From: Lentzea sp. NEAU-D7
GTDB taxonomy: Bacteria > Actinomycetota > Actinomycetes > Mycobacteriales > Pseudonocardiaceae
Length of the DNA stretch: 64,000 nucleotides
Direction: 5' to 3'
NCBI RefSeq assembly: GCF_026242055.1
Contig: NZ_JAPJDL010000006.1
Coordinates: 62,001-126,000, forward strand
Part shown: in pieces, positions 51,181-60,590 of the stretch
Layout of the letters: each line of letters opens with the position of its first letter
Numbering within the stretch: the stretch's first letter is position 1
Made by a program: the position numbers and the translations under genes
Notes under the pieces: generated by a model
What the model was told of the DNA's origin: nothing
The model's input: the letters and a program-made list of their open reading frames with translations, nothing else
Database searches by the model: none

Positions 51181-51789
51181 TCAGCTGAAGTCGAGGTCAC
51201 CCGAACGGGTCCGCTTGAGCTCGAAGAAGTACGGGAAGCCGGCGAGCATCCGGGCGCCGTCGAAGATCGTGCCCGCCTCCTCGCCCCGCGGGATCTTCGT
51301 CAGCACAGGGCCGAAGAACGCGACGCCGTCGATGTGGATGGTCGGCGTGCCGACGTCCATGCCGACCGGGTCCATGCCGCGGTGGTGCGACGCCCGCAGC
51401 GCCTCGTCGTACTCGGTCGAGTGCGCGGCCTCGGCGAGCTCGGCCGGCAGCTCGGCGTCCGCCAGCGCCAGCTTGATGATCTCGTCGAAGTCCTGGTTGC
51501 CCTCGTTGTGGATGCGCGTGCCCATCGCGGTGTACAGCTTCGGCAGCACCTCGTTGCCGAACTTCTGCTCCGCGGCGATGGCCACGCGAACCGGTCCCCA
51601 GCCCTTGGTCATGAGCTCGCGGTACTGCTCGGGCAGGTCGCGGCCCTCGTTCAGCACGGCGAGGCTCATCACGTGGAAGCTCAGGTCGATGTCGCGGACC
51701 TTCTCCACCTCGAGGATCCACCGGGAGGAGATCCAGGCGAACGGGCAAAGAGGGTCGAAGTAGAAGTCGACCTTCGCCTTGTCGGTCAT
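51181..51789 (-). CDS. DsbA-family protein, Rv2466c (mycothiol-dependent nitroreductase)-like
   Basis: Encodes 202 residues. It closely matches mycobacterial Rv2466c through [23 protein letters not shown] and V-G-T-P-T-I-H-I (cis-Pro loop). Rv2466c uses a C-P-W-C pair; this protein has C-P-F-A, so the resolving Cys is missing and only the first Cys (residue 15) remains. This suits a monothiol glutaredoxin-like mechanism using mycothiol. It precedes pepN in the order recalled from M. tuberculosis. Cytoplasmic. Confidence 0.9.
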   Translation of the reverse strand: MTDKAKVDFYFDPLCPFAWISSRWILEVEKVRDIDLSFHVMSLAVLNEGRDLPEQYRELMTKGWGPVRVAIAAEQKFGNEVLPKLYTAMGTRIHNEGNQDFDEIIKLALADAELPAELAEAAHSTEYDEALRASHHRGMDPVGMDVGTPTIHIDGVAFFGPVLTKIPRGEEAGTIFDGARMLAGFPYFFELKRTRSGDLDFS

Positions 51790-51952
51790 GCGTGCCCCTT
51801 TAGTGACGGTCGGTGGCGTTATCGCCCCATCAGCCCAACCAGATCACCCTGTCATCTCTTCCCGAGCGCCGGTTCCGTGATTGGATGCGGGAGTCATAAC
51901 CATTCCCGACGACGTCAGCGCGTAACCACACGCGCGGCAGACGAGGTGACCA

Positions 51953-54514
<2,562 letters not shown>

Positions 54515-54527
54515 CGTAGCACTCGTG

Positions 54528-54561
54528 AAGCCCCGCAATGTGTTCGCGCGTTGCGGGGCTT
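54528..54561 (+). terminator. Terminator after pepN
   Basis: Perfect 11-bp stem AAGCCCCGCAA / TTGCGGGGCTT with a 12-nt loop, ending in a short T stretch, 14 bp after the pepN stop. Confidence 0.88.
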
Positions 54562-54588
54562 TCGCGTTAGCGTCTGCTGGGAGGTCCG

Positions 54589-56298
54589 GTGAGGGTTCGC
54601 TACGAGGTCGTGCGCTGGTGGCTCGAAGACGGTGAGTTCGTCGACGAGGTCCTCGCCCGGGTCGTGGACGTCGACGGCCTGTTTGCCGATCCCGTGTCGC
54701 CCGAGCGCGAACGGCTGGTGCTGCGCGGGTGCACCGCCGCGCCGGACGAGCTCACCGGTGATTTTCACCTCGGCATCTCCGGCTCGCAGTGGTGGCTGCT
54801 GGCCGATCTGGTCGTCCACGCCGCGCTGCCCGGTGGTGATCTCGTCGCCAGCGCCTGCGTGACCCAGCTGATCGACGGCGGTGACTTCGGCGCGGCGCCG
54901 TCGTACACGCTGTACAAGGACCTGAGGGAAACCGGCACCTGTCGTGCCGTGGAAGGGTTTCCGCGCTCGTTCGAGAACGTCTGGCCACCGGTGACGCTCA
55001 TCGGCTGCGACAACCCCGGCCGCATCCGGCCCGCGGAGCCCGACGCCGAACGAGGGCCCTACGCGGGGCTGCGCGCGCTGGACGCCGGCGGCCGGATCGT
55101 GGCGCACGCCGGGGTCGCGCTGGACGTCGCGTCGGTGAGCCCGTCCGCCGCCGGTGAGGGACTGTTCGACGTCGTGCTCGACCAGTCCCGCTACAACGAC
55201 GAGTGGGTGGTGAGCCGGCGCCCCGCCCCCGGCGCGCGCGGGGCGTGGCGCGTGTGGATGGACGGCGTGCCGGCGGAACGGAACCTGTGGGCGCCGCTGA
55301 GCCCCGAGGGCCGCATGTGGTGGAACGAGATCGCCGCCAAGGCACCTCGCACGCGCCCCACGGCCGGGGTGCACCACGTCGACGGCCGGCACGCCACGGA
55401 CGAGTTCGGCCTGCACCTCGCGCTGAGCGAGGCGCTGGTCGGGCCGGGCCGGTTCCTGGGCAGCGTCTACGCCATCACGGGGATGTACGAGGAGTGGTGG
55501 TTCGTGCCGGGCATCACGCTCGTGTGGCACGAACCGGGCGTGGCCTTCGAGGCGATGCCCGGCTACTTCCTCGGACTGCTGAAGAACCTGCGGCGCAACG
55601 GGGTCGACGTGGTGCTGGAATCGTCCACACCGGACCTGGCCGACCGGCTCGACCGGTGCGTGGAGCTCGGCGCGTTCGTCGACCGCTGGCTCGCCGGCTG
55701 GGCGAGGGCGGAGGACGTGGAGCCGCAGGACCTGCTGGACAACTGGCACGTCTGGGCCGATCTGCCCGGCCGGCAGGAGGAACGGATCCTCGCGGGTGAC
55801 GCGAACGTGCTGCAGCACGCCGAGGACGTGGAGCTCCAGCCCGTGCCGACCTGGCTGACGGTGCCGACGCACTCCCCCGAGGAGGTCGCCCTGGTGGTGC
55901 GGGAAGCCGGGCTGGTCCTGCTGGAGCCGGAGACGTTCATGCGGCGCGGCCTGTTCGACCACCCCGCGCCGAAACCTCCCGCGGGCTACTCGGTGCGCGT
56001 GAAGCAGGGGGACGTGATCGAGGTCGTGGTGACCTTCGAGGGTGCGGAGGCGGCGAGCGGCCTGATCGCCGTGGTGGGTGAAGACGCGGTGCCGCACCGG
56101 ATCGCGACGAAGCCGGAGCACCGGCGGCGCGGGCTCGGCAGCGTCGTGATGGGCGCGCTGGCGAGAGAAGCGGTCAAGGCCGGCGCGAGCGACGGGCTGC
56201 TCTTCGCGACGGCGGACGGCCTGCACCTGTACCGGAAACTGGGCTGGGACACGATTTCCGACGTCGTGATCGCGGCGAACGGCGAGGAGAAGGCATGA
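54589..56298 (+). CDS. Barstar-like/GNAT fusion protein
   Basis: Encodes 569 residues. Residues 1-250 are a beta-rich region of unknown type, known to precede barstar domains in actinobacteria. Residues about 260-345 (H-H-V-D-G-R-H-A-T-D-E-F-G-L-H-L-A-L and G-P-G-R-F-L-G) resemble the barstar (ribonuclease inhibitor) fold. Residues about 358-465 form a linker module. Residues 470-569 are a GNAT acetyltransferase with the CoA site R-R-R-G-L-G-S-V-V-M. No barnase-like ribonuclease gene is nearby. The last 210 residues are repeated in the next gene, which overlaps by 4 bp. The combination is unusual. Function unknown. Confidence 0.72.
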   Translation: MRVRYEVVRWWLEDGEFVDEVLARVVDVDGLFADPVSPERERLVLRGCTAAPDELTGDFHLGISGSQWWLLADLVVHAALPGGDLVASACVTQLIDGGDFGAAPSYTLYKDLRETGTCRAVEGFPRSFENVWPPVTLIGCDNPGRIRPAEPDAERGPYAGLRALDAGGRIVAHAGVALDVASVSPSAAGEGLFDVVLDQSRYNDEWVVSRRPAPGARGAWRVWMDGVPAERNLWAPLSPEGRMWWNEIAAKAPRTRPTAGVHHVDGRHATDEFGLHLALSEALVGPGRFLGSVYAITGMYEEWWFVPGITLVWHEPGVAFEAMPGYFLGLLKNLRRNGVDVVLESSTPDLADRLDRCVELGAFVDRWLAGWARAEDVEPQDLLDNWHVWADLPGRQEERILAGDANVLQHAEDVELQPVPTWLTVPTHSPEEVALVVREAGLVLLEPETFMRRGLFDHPAPKPPAGYSVRVKQGDVIEVVVTFEGAEAASGLIAVVGEDAVPHRIATKPEHRRRGLGSVVMGALAREAVKAGASDGLLFATADGLHLYRKLGWDTISDVVIAANGEEKA

Positions 56299-56930
56299 TC
56301 GGCGAACTGGTGGAGCGCTGGCACCGCGGCTGGATCACGGCCGAGGGGCTGACGTCCGAGTACCGCGACGGCTACCTGGTCGTCCACGTGAACCGGCCGC
56401 ACCGGGTGTTCGAGTGGATCGCCACGGACGACGCGGAAACCGGCGCGGTCGCCTCGGTCGTGGCCGCCGCCCCGGAACCGAGCTGGCTGAGCGTGCCCAC
56501 GCACTCGCCGGCGAAGGTGATCGCGGAGGTCGAGGCGGCCGGGCTGGTCGTCGCCCGGCCGGACGAGACGTTCATGCGGCGCCCGCTCGCGGACCACCCG
56601 TTCTCCGGGCCACCCGAGGGCTACTCGCTGGAGGTGACGAGGGACCCGGTGATCAGGGTGCAGGTGCTGGCGGACGGTGAGGTGGCGGCCAGCGGGTTGA
56701 TGGCGGTCGTCGGCCAGGACGCCGTCGCACACCGCATCGAGACCGCCGAGGCGCATCGGCGGCGCGGGCTCGGCAGCGTCGTGATGGGCACTTTGGCTCG
56801 GGAGGCGGTGCGGGACGGGGCGACGACCGGCCTGCTGTTCTCGTCGACCGACGGCGTGCACCTCTACCGCAGCCTCGGCTGGGAGAGGATCTCCGGCCTC
56901 GTGGTGGCGCGGAACGCGGTCAGTGCGTGA
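56295..56930 (+). CDS. GNAT-family protein, paralogue of the upstream C-terminal module
   Basis: Encodes 211 residues from ATG 56295, overlapping the previous stop (ATGA). The linker module (L-V-E-R-W-H-R-G-W, W-L-S-V-P-T-H-S-P, E-T-F-M-R-R, P-P-E-G-Y-S) and the GNAT part (H-R-R-R-G-L-G-S-V-V-M-G-T-L-A-R-E-A-V) align throughout with residues 358-569 of the upstream protein. It therefore arose by tandem duplication without the N-terminal and barstar-like parts. The acetyl-CoA site is intact. Substrate unknown. Confidence 0.82.
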   Translation: MIGELVERWHRGWITAEGLTSEYRDGYLVVHVNRPHRVFEWIATDDAETGAVASVVAAAPEPSWLSVPTHSPAKVIAEVEAAGLVVARPDETFMRRPLADHPFSGPPEGYSLEVTRDPVIRVQVLADGEVAASGLMAVVGQDAVAHRIETAEAHRRRGLGSVVMGTLAREAVRDGATTGLLFSSTDGVHLYRSLGWERISGLVVARNAVSA

Positions 56931-56931
56931 A

Positions 56932-56963
56932 AAACGCCCCCGGCGGGTGTGCCGGGGGCGTTT
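56932..56963. terminator. Bidirectional terminator between GNAT and DUF5130 genes
   Basis: Perfect 13-bp stem AAACGCCCCCGGC (56932-56944) with GCCGGGGGCGTTT (56951-56963). It serves both convergent genes; A and T tracts flank it on the two strands. Confidence 0.92.
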
Positions 56964-56973
56964 CGAAGCGAGA

Positions 56974-57453
56974 TCAGGAACGGGGCGCGTTGCCCGCCTG
57001 GTCGGTCAGCATGCGCAGGCCCGACACGAGGCCGCCCGCGAGGTCGCCCTCCTTGAAGGACGCCACCATGCTCATCACCGCGAGCTTGGCACCGCGGTCG
57101 GCGAGACGGCGGTGGGACTCCTCGCCCGTGACGATCTCGACGACGCGCTCCCCCGGCGACACGGCCACGAGGACGTGGTGCGACGGACGCTCGGTGGAGC
57201 CGTGCAGCTCCTGCGCGCGCTCGTGGGCGTTCGCGCCGAGCTCGCCCAGGTACACGCTGAAGTCGAGGCCCGTGGAACGGCTGGAGAGCGTCAGCGCCTC
57301 GTCCAGCTGCGCGAGCTGGGCGGGCGTGAACGGCAGCTCCGGCGCGTGCGGCTCGTACATCTTCGCCGCGGACACACGGCCGCTGTTCGTCACGACGGTG
57401 CCGAGGGGCAGCGTCGACGGGTCGACGGGCTCGATCGCCTTACCAGTTGCCAC
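56974..57453 (-). CDS. DUF5130 family protein (TPM-like)
   Basis: Encodes 159 residues from GTG 57453. It carries the L-D-F-S-V-Y-L-G-E-L and H-H-V-L-V-A-V-S-P-G-E-R-V-V-E-I-V-T-G blocks of actinobacterial DUF5130 proteins, which resemble the TPM domain. No signal peptide. It lies between pepN and the HNH gene as the Rv2468c homologue would (recalled synteny). It overlaps the small membrane gene by 14 bp. Biochemical role unknown. Confidence 0.8.
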   Translation of the reverse strand: MATGKAIEPVDPSTLPLGTVVTNSGRVSAAKMYEPHAPELPFTPAQLAQLDEALTLSSRSTGLDFSVYLGELGANAHERAQELHGSTERPSHHVLVAVSPGERVVEIVTGEESHRRLADRGAKLAVMSMVASFKEGDLAGGLVSGLRMLTDQAGNAPRS

Positions 57454-57685
57454 GTGCGCCTCCCTTGGCGGTCGAGCCCGAGGTACCGGGCTCGGCGGCG
57501 CTGTGGTGCTCAGCGCTCAACCCGGCCGGGTTCGCGCTCCACCACACCGGGGCGTAGCCCCACTCCTGGCCGGGCCTGTACCGGGGAATCCGGGTGGCCT
57601 TTGGCCTCACCGTCAGCAGCGTGATCACGCCGTAGATCGCCAGCGGGATCAGCGCGAAGACGAGAACGGTCTCCACGATGGTCAC
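57440..57685 (-). CDS. Small single-pass membrane protein
   Basis: Encodes 81 residues from GTG 57685. One membrane helix at residues 3-25 (I-V-E-T-V-L-V-F-A-L-I-P-L-A-I-Y-G-V-I-T-L-L) is followed by a basic segment and a conserved-looking aromatic block P-R-Y-R-P-G-Q-E-W-G-Y-A-P-V-W-W-S-A-N-P. The tail is low complexity. It is co-transcribed with and overlaps the DUF5130 gene, a pairing that suggests joint work at the membrane. Function unknown. Confidence 0.78.
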   Translation of the reverse strand: MTIVETVLVFALIPLAIYGVITLLTVRPKATRIPRYRPGQEWGYAPVWWSANPAGLSAEHHSAAEPGTSGSTAKGGARGNW

Positions 57686-57705
57686 GGCGGGTACGGTAGC
57701 CGAAC

Positions 57706-58896
57706 TCAGCCGCGCGCGAGCGGCCGGGCCAGCAAGATCGCGGTCAATCCCACGATCGAGCCCGCCACGACGTAGACGGTGCCCAGCGACGTCGCGTCGG
57801 CGAGCGGACCGGCGAGGCCCGCGCCCAGCGGGGAGAGCCCCCAGGCGAGCACCCGATAAGCGCTGGTCACACGGCCCATCATCGGCCCGGGCGTGAGCCG
57901 CTGCCGCCGCGTCGCGGACAGCACGTTCCAGCCGGCGGACGCCACGCCGAACAGCACGCACGCGAGCACCGCCAGGACCAGCCACGGCGTCAGCCCGAAC
58001 AAGGCGAACGCGGCGCCGAGCAACGCGAGGAACCCGACCATGACCCGCCCGGCACCCCACCGCGCCGCGAGCGCGGGAGACAGCCGGGCGCCTAGCAGAG
58101 CACCCGCCGCCATGCACACGACGAGGAACGGAACCACCGGTTCGGCGAGGCCGAGTACCTGGATGGAGTAGAGCGCCAGCATGGCGTTGATCGCGGCGGC
58201 GCAGACAGCTGTGATTGCAACGGCAACTACCAGTGACCGCAGGCCTGGAGTGCGCCAGAGGAACCGCGCACCCTCGGCCAGCTGTCCGCGAAGATCGCTC
58301 CCGGAGCGTTCGGGAGCGACGTCCGGCACGCGGGACACGAGTACCGCGGCGACGACGAACGACAGCGCGTCGAGGGCGAAACAGGCCGCCGGGGCCCACC
58401 AGAAGAGCACCGCGGCGGCCAGGGGGCCGGCGAGGTCCATGCCGATCGTCTCGACCGTCACGAACCGGCCGTTGGCCGCCTCCAGCTCGTCCGGCCCCGC
58501 GAGCTCGACCAGCAGCACCTGGGAGGCCGAGTCCGCGAACGTCTCCGCGGAGGTCAGCACGAAAGCCGTGGCGCACAAGACGACGACCGTCGCGTGTCCG
58601 GTGTGGACCGCCAGCGCGAGCAGTCCGGTCACCCCGGCGCGCAGCCAATGTGCCACGACGACAACGGTTCTCGGTCTCAGGCGGTCCACAAGGGCGCCCG
58701 CGGGCAGCGCCACGAGCAGCCAGGGCAGGGTGAGCGCGACAGCCACGGCGGACACCGCGAGTGGACTGCGGGTGCTGGCGGCGGTGAACAAGGGCAGCGC
58801 GACGACACGCACGCCGTCGCCGACGAGCGACACCGCCCAAGCCCCGGTGAGCGCTCGGAAACCCCGTCCACGCACGCCTTTTGCCGTATGACGCAT
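57706..58896 (-). CDS. Major facilitator superfamily transporter
   Basis: Encodes about 396 residues from ATG 58896 (weak GGAAC site); ATG 58908 is an alternative. About 12 hydrophobic segments are seen. The A-like motif is G-A-L-V-D-R-L-R-P-R between helices 2 and 3, with V-G-D-G-V-R-V-V near the start. The layout is that of MFS exporters of drugs or metabolites (enterobactin-exporter-like group). Substrate unknown. It is divergent from the repeat-protein gene, 219 bp away, so a shared control is possible. Confidence 0.85.
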   Translation of the reverse strand: MRHTAKGVRGRGFRALTGAWAVSLVGDGVRVVALPLFTAASTRSPLAVSAVAVALTLPWLLVALPAGALVDRLRPRTVVVVAHWLRAGVTGLLALAVHTGHATVVVLCATAFVLTSAETFADSASQVLLVELAGPDELEAANGRFVTVETIGMDLAGPLAAAVLFWWAPAACFALDALSFVVAAVLVSRVPDVAPERSGSDLRGQLAEGARFLWRTPGLRSLVVAVAITAVCAAAINAMLALYSIQVLGLAEPVVPFLVVCMAAGALLGARLSPALAARWGAGRVMVGFLALLGAAFALFGLTPWLVLAVLACVLFGVASAGWNVLSATRRQRLTPGPMMGRVTSAYRVLAWGLSPLGAGLAGPLADATSLGTVYVVAGSIVGLTAILLARPLARG

Positions 58897-59034
58897 GTCA
58901 CGTTCCATCAGATCGAACGCTACAGAGCGTGTCCATACCGGCCAGTAGGGCCAACGAGTGCTCTCGTGCGGCGCAGCGGTTACACCCGGTCAGGCCTCAC
59001 CCGGTCGGAGGCGAACGGGTGCCGGTTTGGGGTC

Positions 59035-59063
59035 TTGTTCCCGGATCACTCAGCTCTTAGCTT
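59035..59063 (+). promoter_or_regulatory. Predicted promoter of the D-S-V-R-I-T repeat gene
   Basis: TTGTTC (59035-59040) and TAGCTT (59058-59063) are spaced by exactly 17 bp, giving a good sigma-70-type promoter with a start near 59070 and a leader of about 46 nt before the ATG at 59116. Upstream, CACCCGGTC occurs twice as a direct repeat (around 58984-59003) and CACCCG/CGGGTG form an inverted repeat, possible regulator sites. Confidence 0.5.
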
Positions 59064-59115
59064 TTCACCTATACGGGTCTTGCGCACCCGCCCCGAACGA
59101 GCTGGAGGACACAAA

Positions 59116-59751
59116 ATGTTCACGATGACCCGCCCCCAGGCCGTGACCTTCACTCTTCCGAGCTACAAGGACGATTCGGTGCGTATCACCGCGAGTGACT
59201 CCGTCCGGATTACGATGGACGACTCCGTTCGGATCACCGCGGCCGATTCGGTGCGCATCACGGCCCGCGATTCCGTCCGCATCACCATGACGGACTCCGT
59301 GCGCATCACGGCGAGCGATTCGGTCAGGATCACGTGTGCCGATTCCGTGAGGATCACTGCGCGTGAAGACTCCGTTCGGATCACCGCTCAGCAGGATTCG
59401 GTCAGGATCACTGCGCGTGAGGACTCCGTCCGGATCACCATGGACGACGCCGTCCGCATCACGGCCCACGACGACAGCGTCCGGATCACGGCACAGGACT
59501 CCGTCCGCATCACGATGGACGACTCGGTGCGCATCACCGCGCACGACGACAGCGTCCGCATCACGGCACAGGACTCCGTCCGCATCACGATGGACGACAG
59601 CGTGCGTATCACCGCCCACGACGACTCGGTGCGCATCACCGCCGAGCAGGACAGCGTCCGCATCACCATGGACGACTCGGTCCGCATCACGGCACAGCAG
59701 GACTCCGTGCGCATCACCGCACGTCAGAACGACTTCTCCCTCGCGGCCTGA
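59116..59751 (+). CDS. D-S-V-R-I-T octa/nonapeptide-repeat protein, undescribed
   Basis: Encodes 211 residues from ATG 59116, with a GGAGG ribosome binding site 7 nt upstream. A 19-residue head (M-F-T-M-T-R-P-Q-A-V-T-F-T-L) is followed by 22 contiguous units of D-(S/A)-V-R-I-T plus 2-3 variable residues (A/M/C, then S/D/R/T/A/Q/H/E), and a tail N-D-F-S-L-A-A. There is no signal peptide, membrane helix or known domain, and one Cys, in unit 7. Val and Ile alternate with Arg and Thr, which favours short beta-strands stacked in a solenoid or amyloid-like sheet. A multi-core peptide precursor is another possibility, but no modifying enzyme lies nearby. It lies in an otherwise conserved neighbourhood. 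Function unknown. Confidence 0.85.
   Translation: MFTMTRPQAVTFTLPSYKDDSVRITASDSVRITMDDSVRITAADSVRITARDSVRITMTDSVRITASDSVRITCADSVRITAREDSVRITAQQDSVRITAREDSVRITMDDAVRITAHDDSVRITAQDSVRITMDDSVRITAHDDSVRITAQDSVRITMDDSVRITAHDDSVRITAEQDSVRITMDDSVRITAQQDSVRITARQNDFSLAA
59173..59727 (+). repeat. 22 tandem 24/27-bp coding repeats with a 75-bp super-repeat
   Basis: The DNA encodes 22 units, 12 of 24 bp and 10 of 27 bp. The first units use varied synonymous codons. From 59446 a larger period of 75 bp (27+24+24) is nearly identical between 59446-59520 and 59521-59595, and continues as 78 bp at 59596-59673. The pattern shows recent block duplication in the 3' half and older, diverged units in the 5' half. 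Confidence 0.9.
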
Positions 59752-59769
59752 CCCGGTTCGAACGGCGGA

Positions 59770-60303
59770 TCAGGCCGCCGGCTCACCCAGGTACGGCAAC
59801 CACTGCGGATCAGCCTCGGCCACCCCGGCGAGCAGCCGCCAGTGCGGGCCACGCGGCGCCGCGGGAACGACGCGCAGCCGCCAGCCCAGCTCGGACAGCA
59901 GTTTGTCCGCCTTGCGGTGGTTGCACTTCGCACAGCAGGCGACGCAGTTGGTCCAGGTGTGAGGTCCGCCACGCGAGCGCGGCACGACGTGGTCGATCGT
60001 CTCGGCCCGCCCGCCGCAGTAGGCGCAGCGATAACGGTCGCGGTGCATGAGCCCGGCACGGGTCATCGGCACGCGACCGCGATAAGGCACGCGGACGTAG
60101 GAGCTCAGCCGGATCACGGACGGCACGAGCACCTCGGACTTCGACGAGTGCAGCACCAGCCCGGAGGCGTCTCCGTGCACGACTTCGGCTTTCCCGCACA
60201 CCACGAGGACGACCGCCCGGCGCAGTGACAACGCCGTGAGCGGCTCGAACGTGGCGTTGAGCAGCAGGACCTTGCGTCTTCCCCAGGGGAAGACCGCCGG
60301 CAT
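59770..60303 (-). CDS. HNH endonuclease-fold protein
   Basis: Encodes 177 residues from ATG 60303, chosen because GGGGAGG lies 10 nt upstream; a longer frame to 60438 has low-complexity sequence. V-L-L-L-N-A-T-F-E-P-L opens it. The HNH core is C-A-Y-C-G-G, then I-D-H-V-V-P-R-S-R-G-G, and C-A-K-C-N, with two zinc Cys pairs. This is the Rv2469c-type protein found next to DUF5130 and glbO. No intein or mobile context is seen, so it is a chromosomal housekeeping-type HNH protein. Its stop is followed by a palindrome (GCGGCCTGA/TCAGGCCGC) shared with the repeat gene. Confidence 0.88.
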   Translation of the reverse strand: MPAVFPWGRRKVLLLNATFEPLTALSLRRAVVLVVCGKAEVVHGDASGLVLHSSKSEVLVPSVIRLSSYVRVPYRGRVPMTRAGLMHRDRYRCAYCGGRAETIDHVVPRSRGGPHTWTNCVACCAKCNHRKADKLLSELGWRLRVVPAAPRGPHWRLLAGVAEADPQWLPYLGEPAA

Positions 60304-60489
60304 CGAACCGGAACCTCCCCCGTCTCGATCCACATGCGGTACCGCCCGCAACTCGGGCTGATTTCGGCATGGGAGGACCGTCGGCGCCGTCTCGCCTGGT
60401 GACGAGCCGCCGATAGGGGTCGGTTGTCGGTCTGGCACGCGACCACCTCCACCGGTTCAGCCATAGGAGACCACACTTACCAGGAAAAA

Positions 60490-60501
60490 ATCACGTGTGA
60501 T
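60490..60501. promoter_or_regulatory. ATCACGTGTGAT palindrome in a divergent promoter region
   Basis: Perfect 12-bp palindrome in the 287-bp gap between the HNH gene and the prolyl oligopeptidase gene. It follows an A-rich run and could bind a dimeric regulator. A TACTCT element (60578-60583) lies 7 nt before the GTG at 60591 and would give a leaderless message for the peptidase. Other parts of the gap show no gene. Confidence 0.45.
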
Positions 60502-60590
60502 AAGTGACGCGTCATGGATGTGTGATCGAACCCGGGGTGAACCAGCTCCCTATCGGAGATGGTTTTCAAGAGCCCGCTACTCTTGACAAG

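Noticed and set aside
59065..59619. Minus-strand repeat frame antisense to the D-S-V-R-I-T gene
   Set aside because: The repeats there are only the complement of the coding repeats; no ribosome binding site or promoter fits, and the plus strand has both.
59173..59727. CRISPR array
   Set aside because: The repeats are contiguous 24/27-bp coding units with no unique spacers, and no cas genes lie in the window.
59770..60303. HNH gene as a homing endonuclease or defence nuclease
   Set aside because: It sits in the conserved pepN-glbO neighbourhood recalled from M. tuberculosis with no intein, intron or restriction partner.
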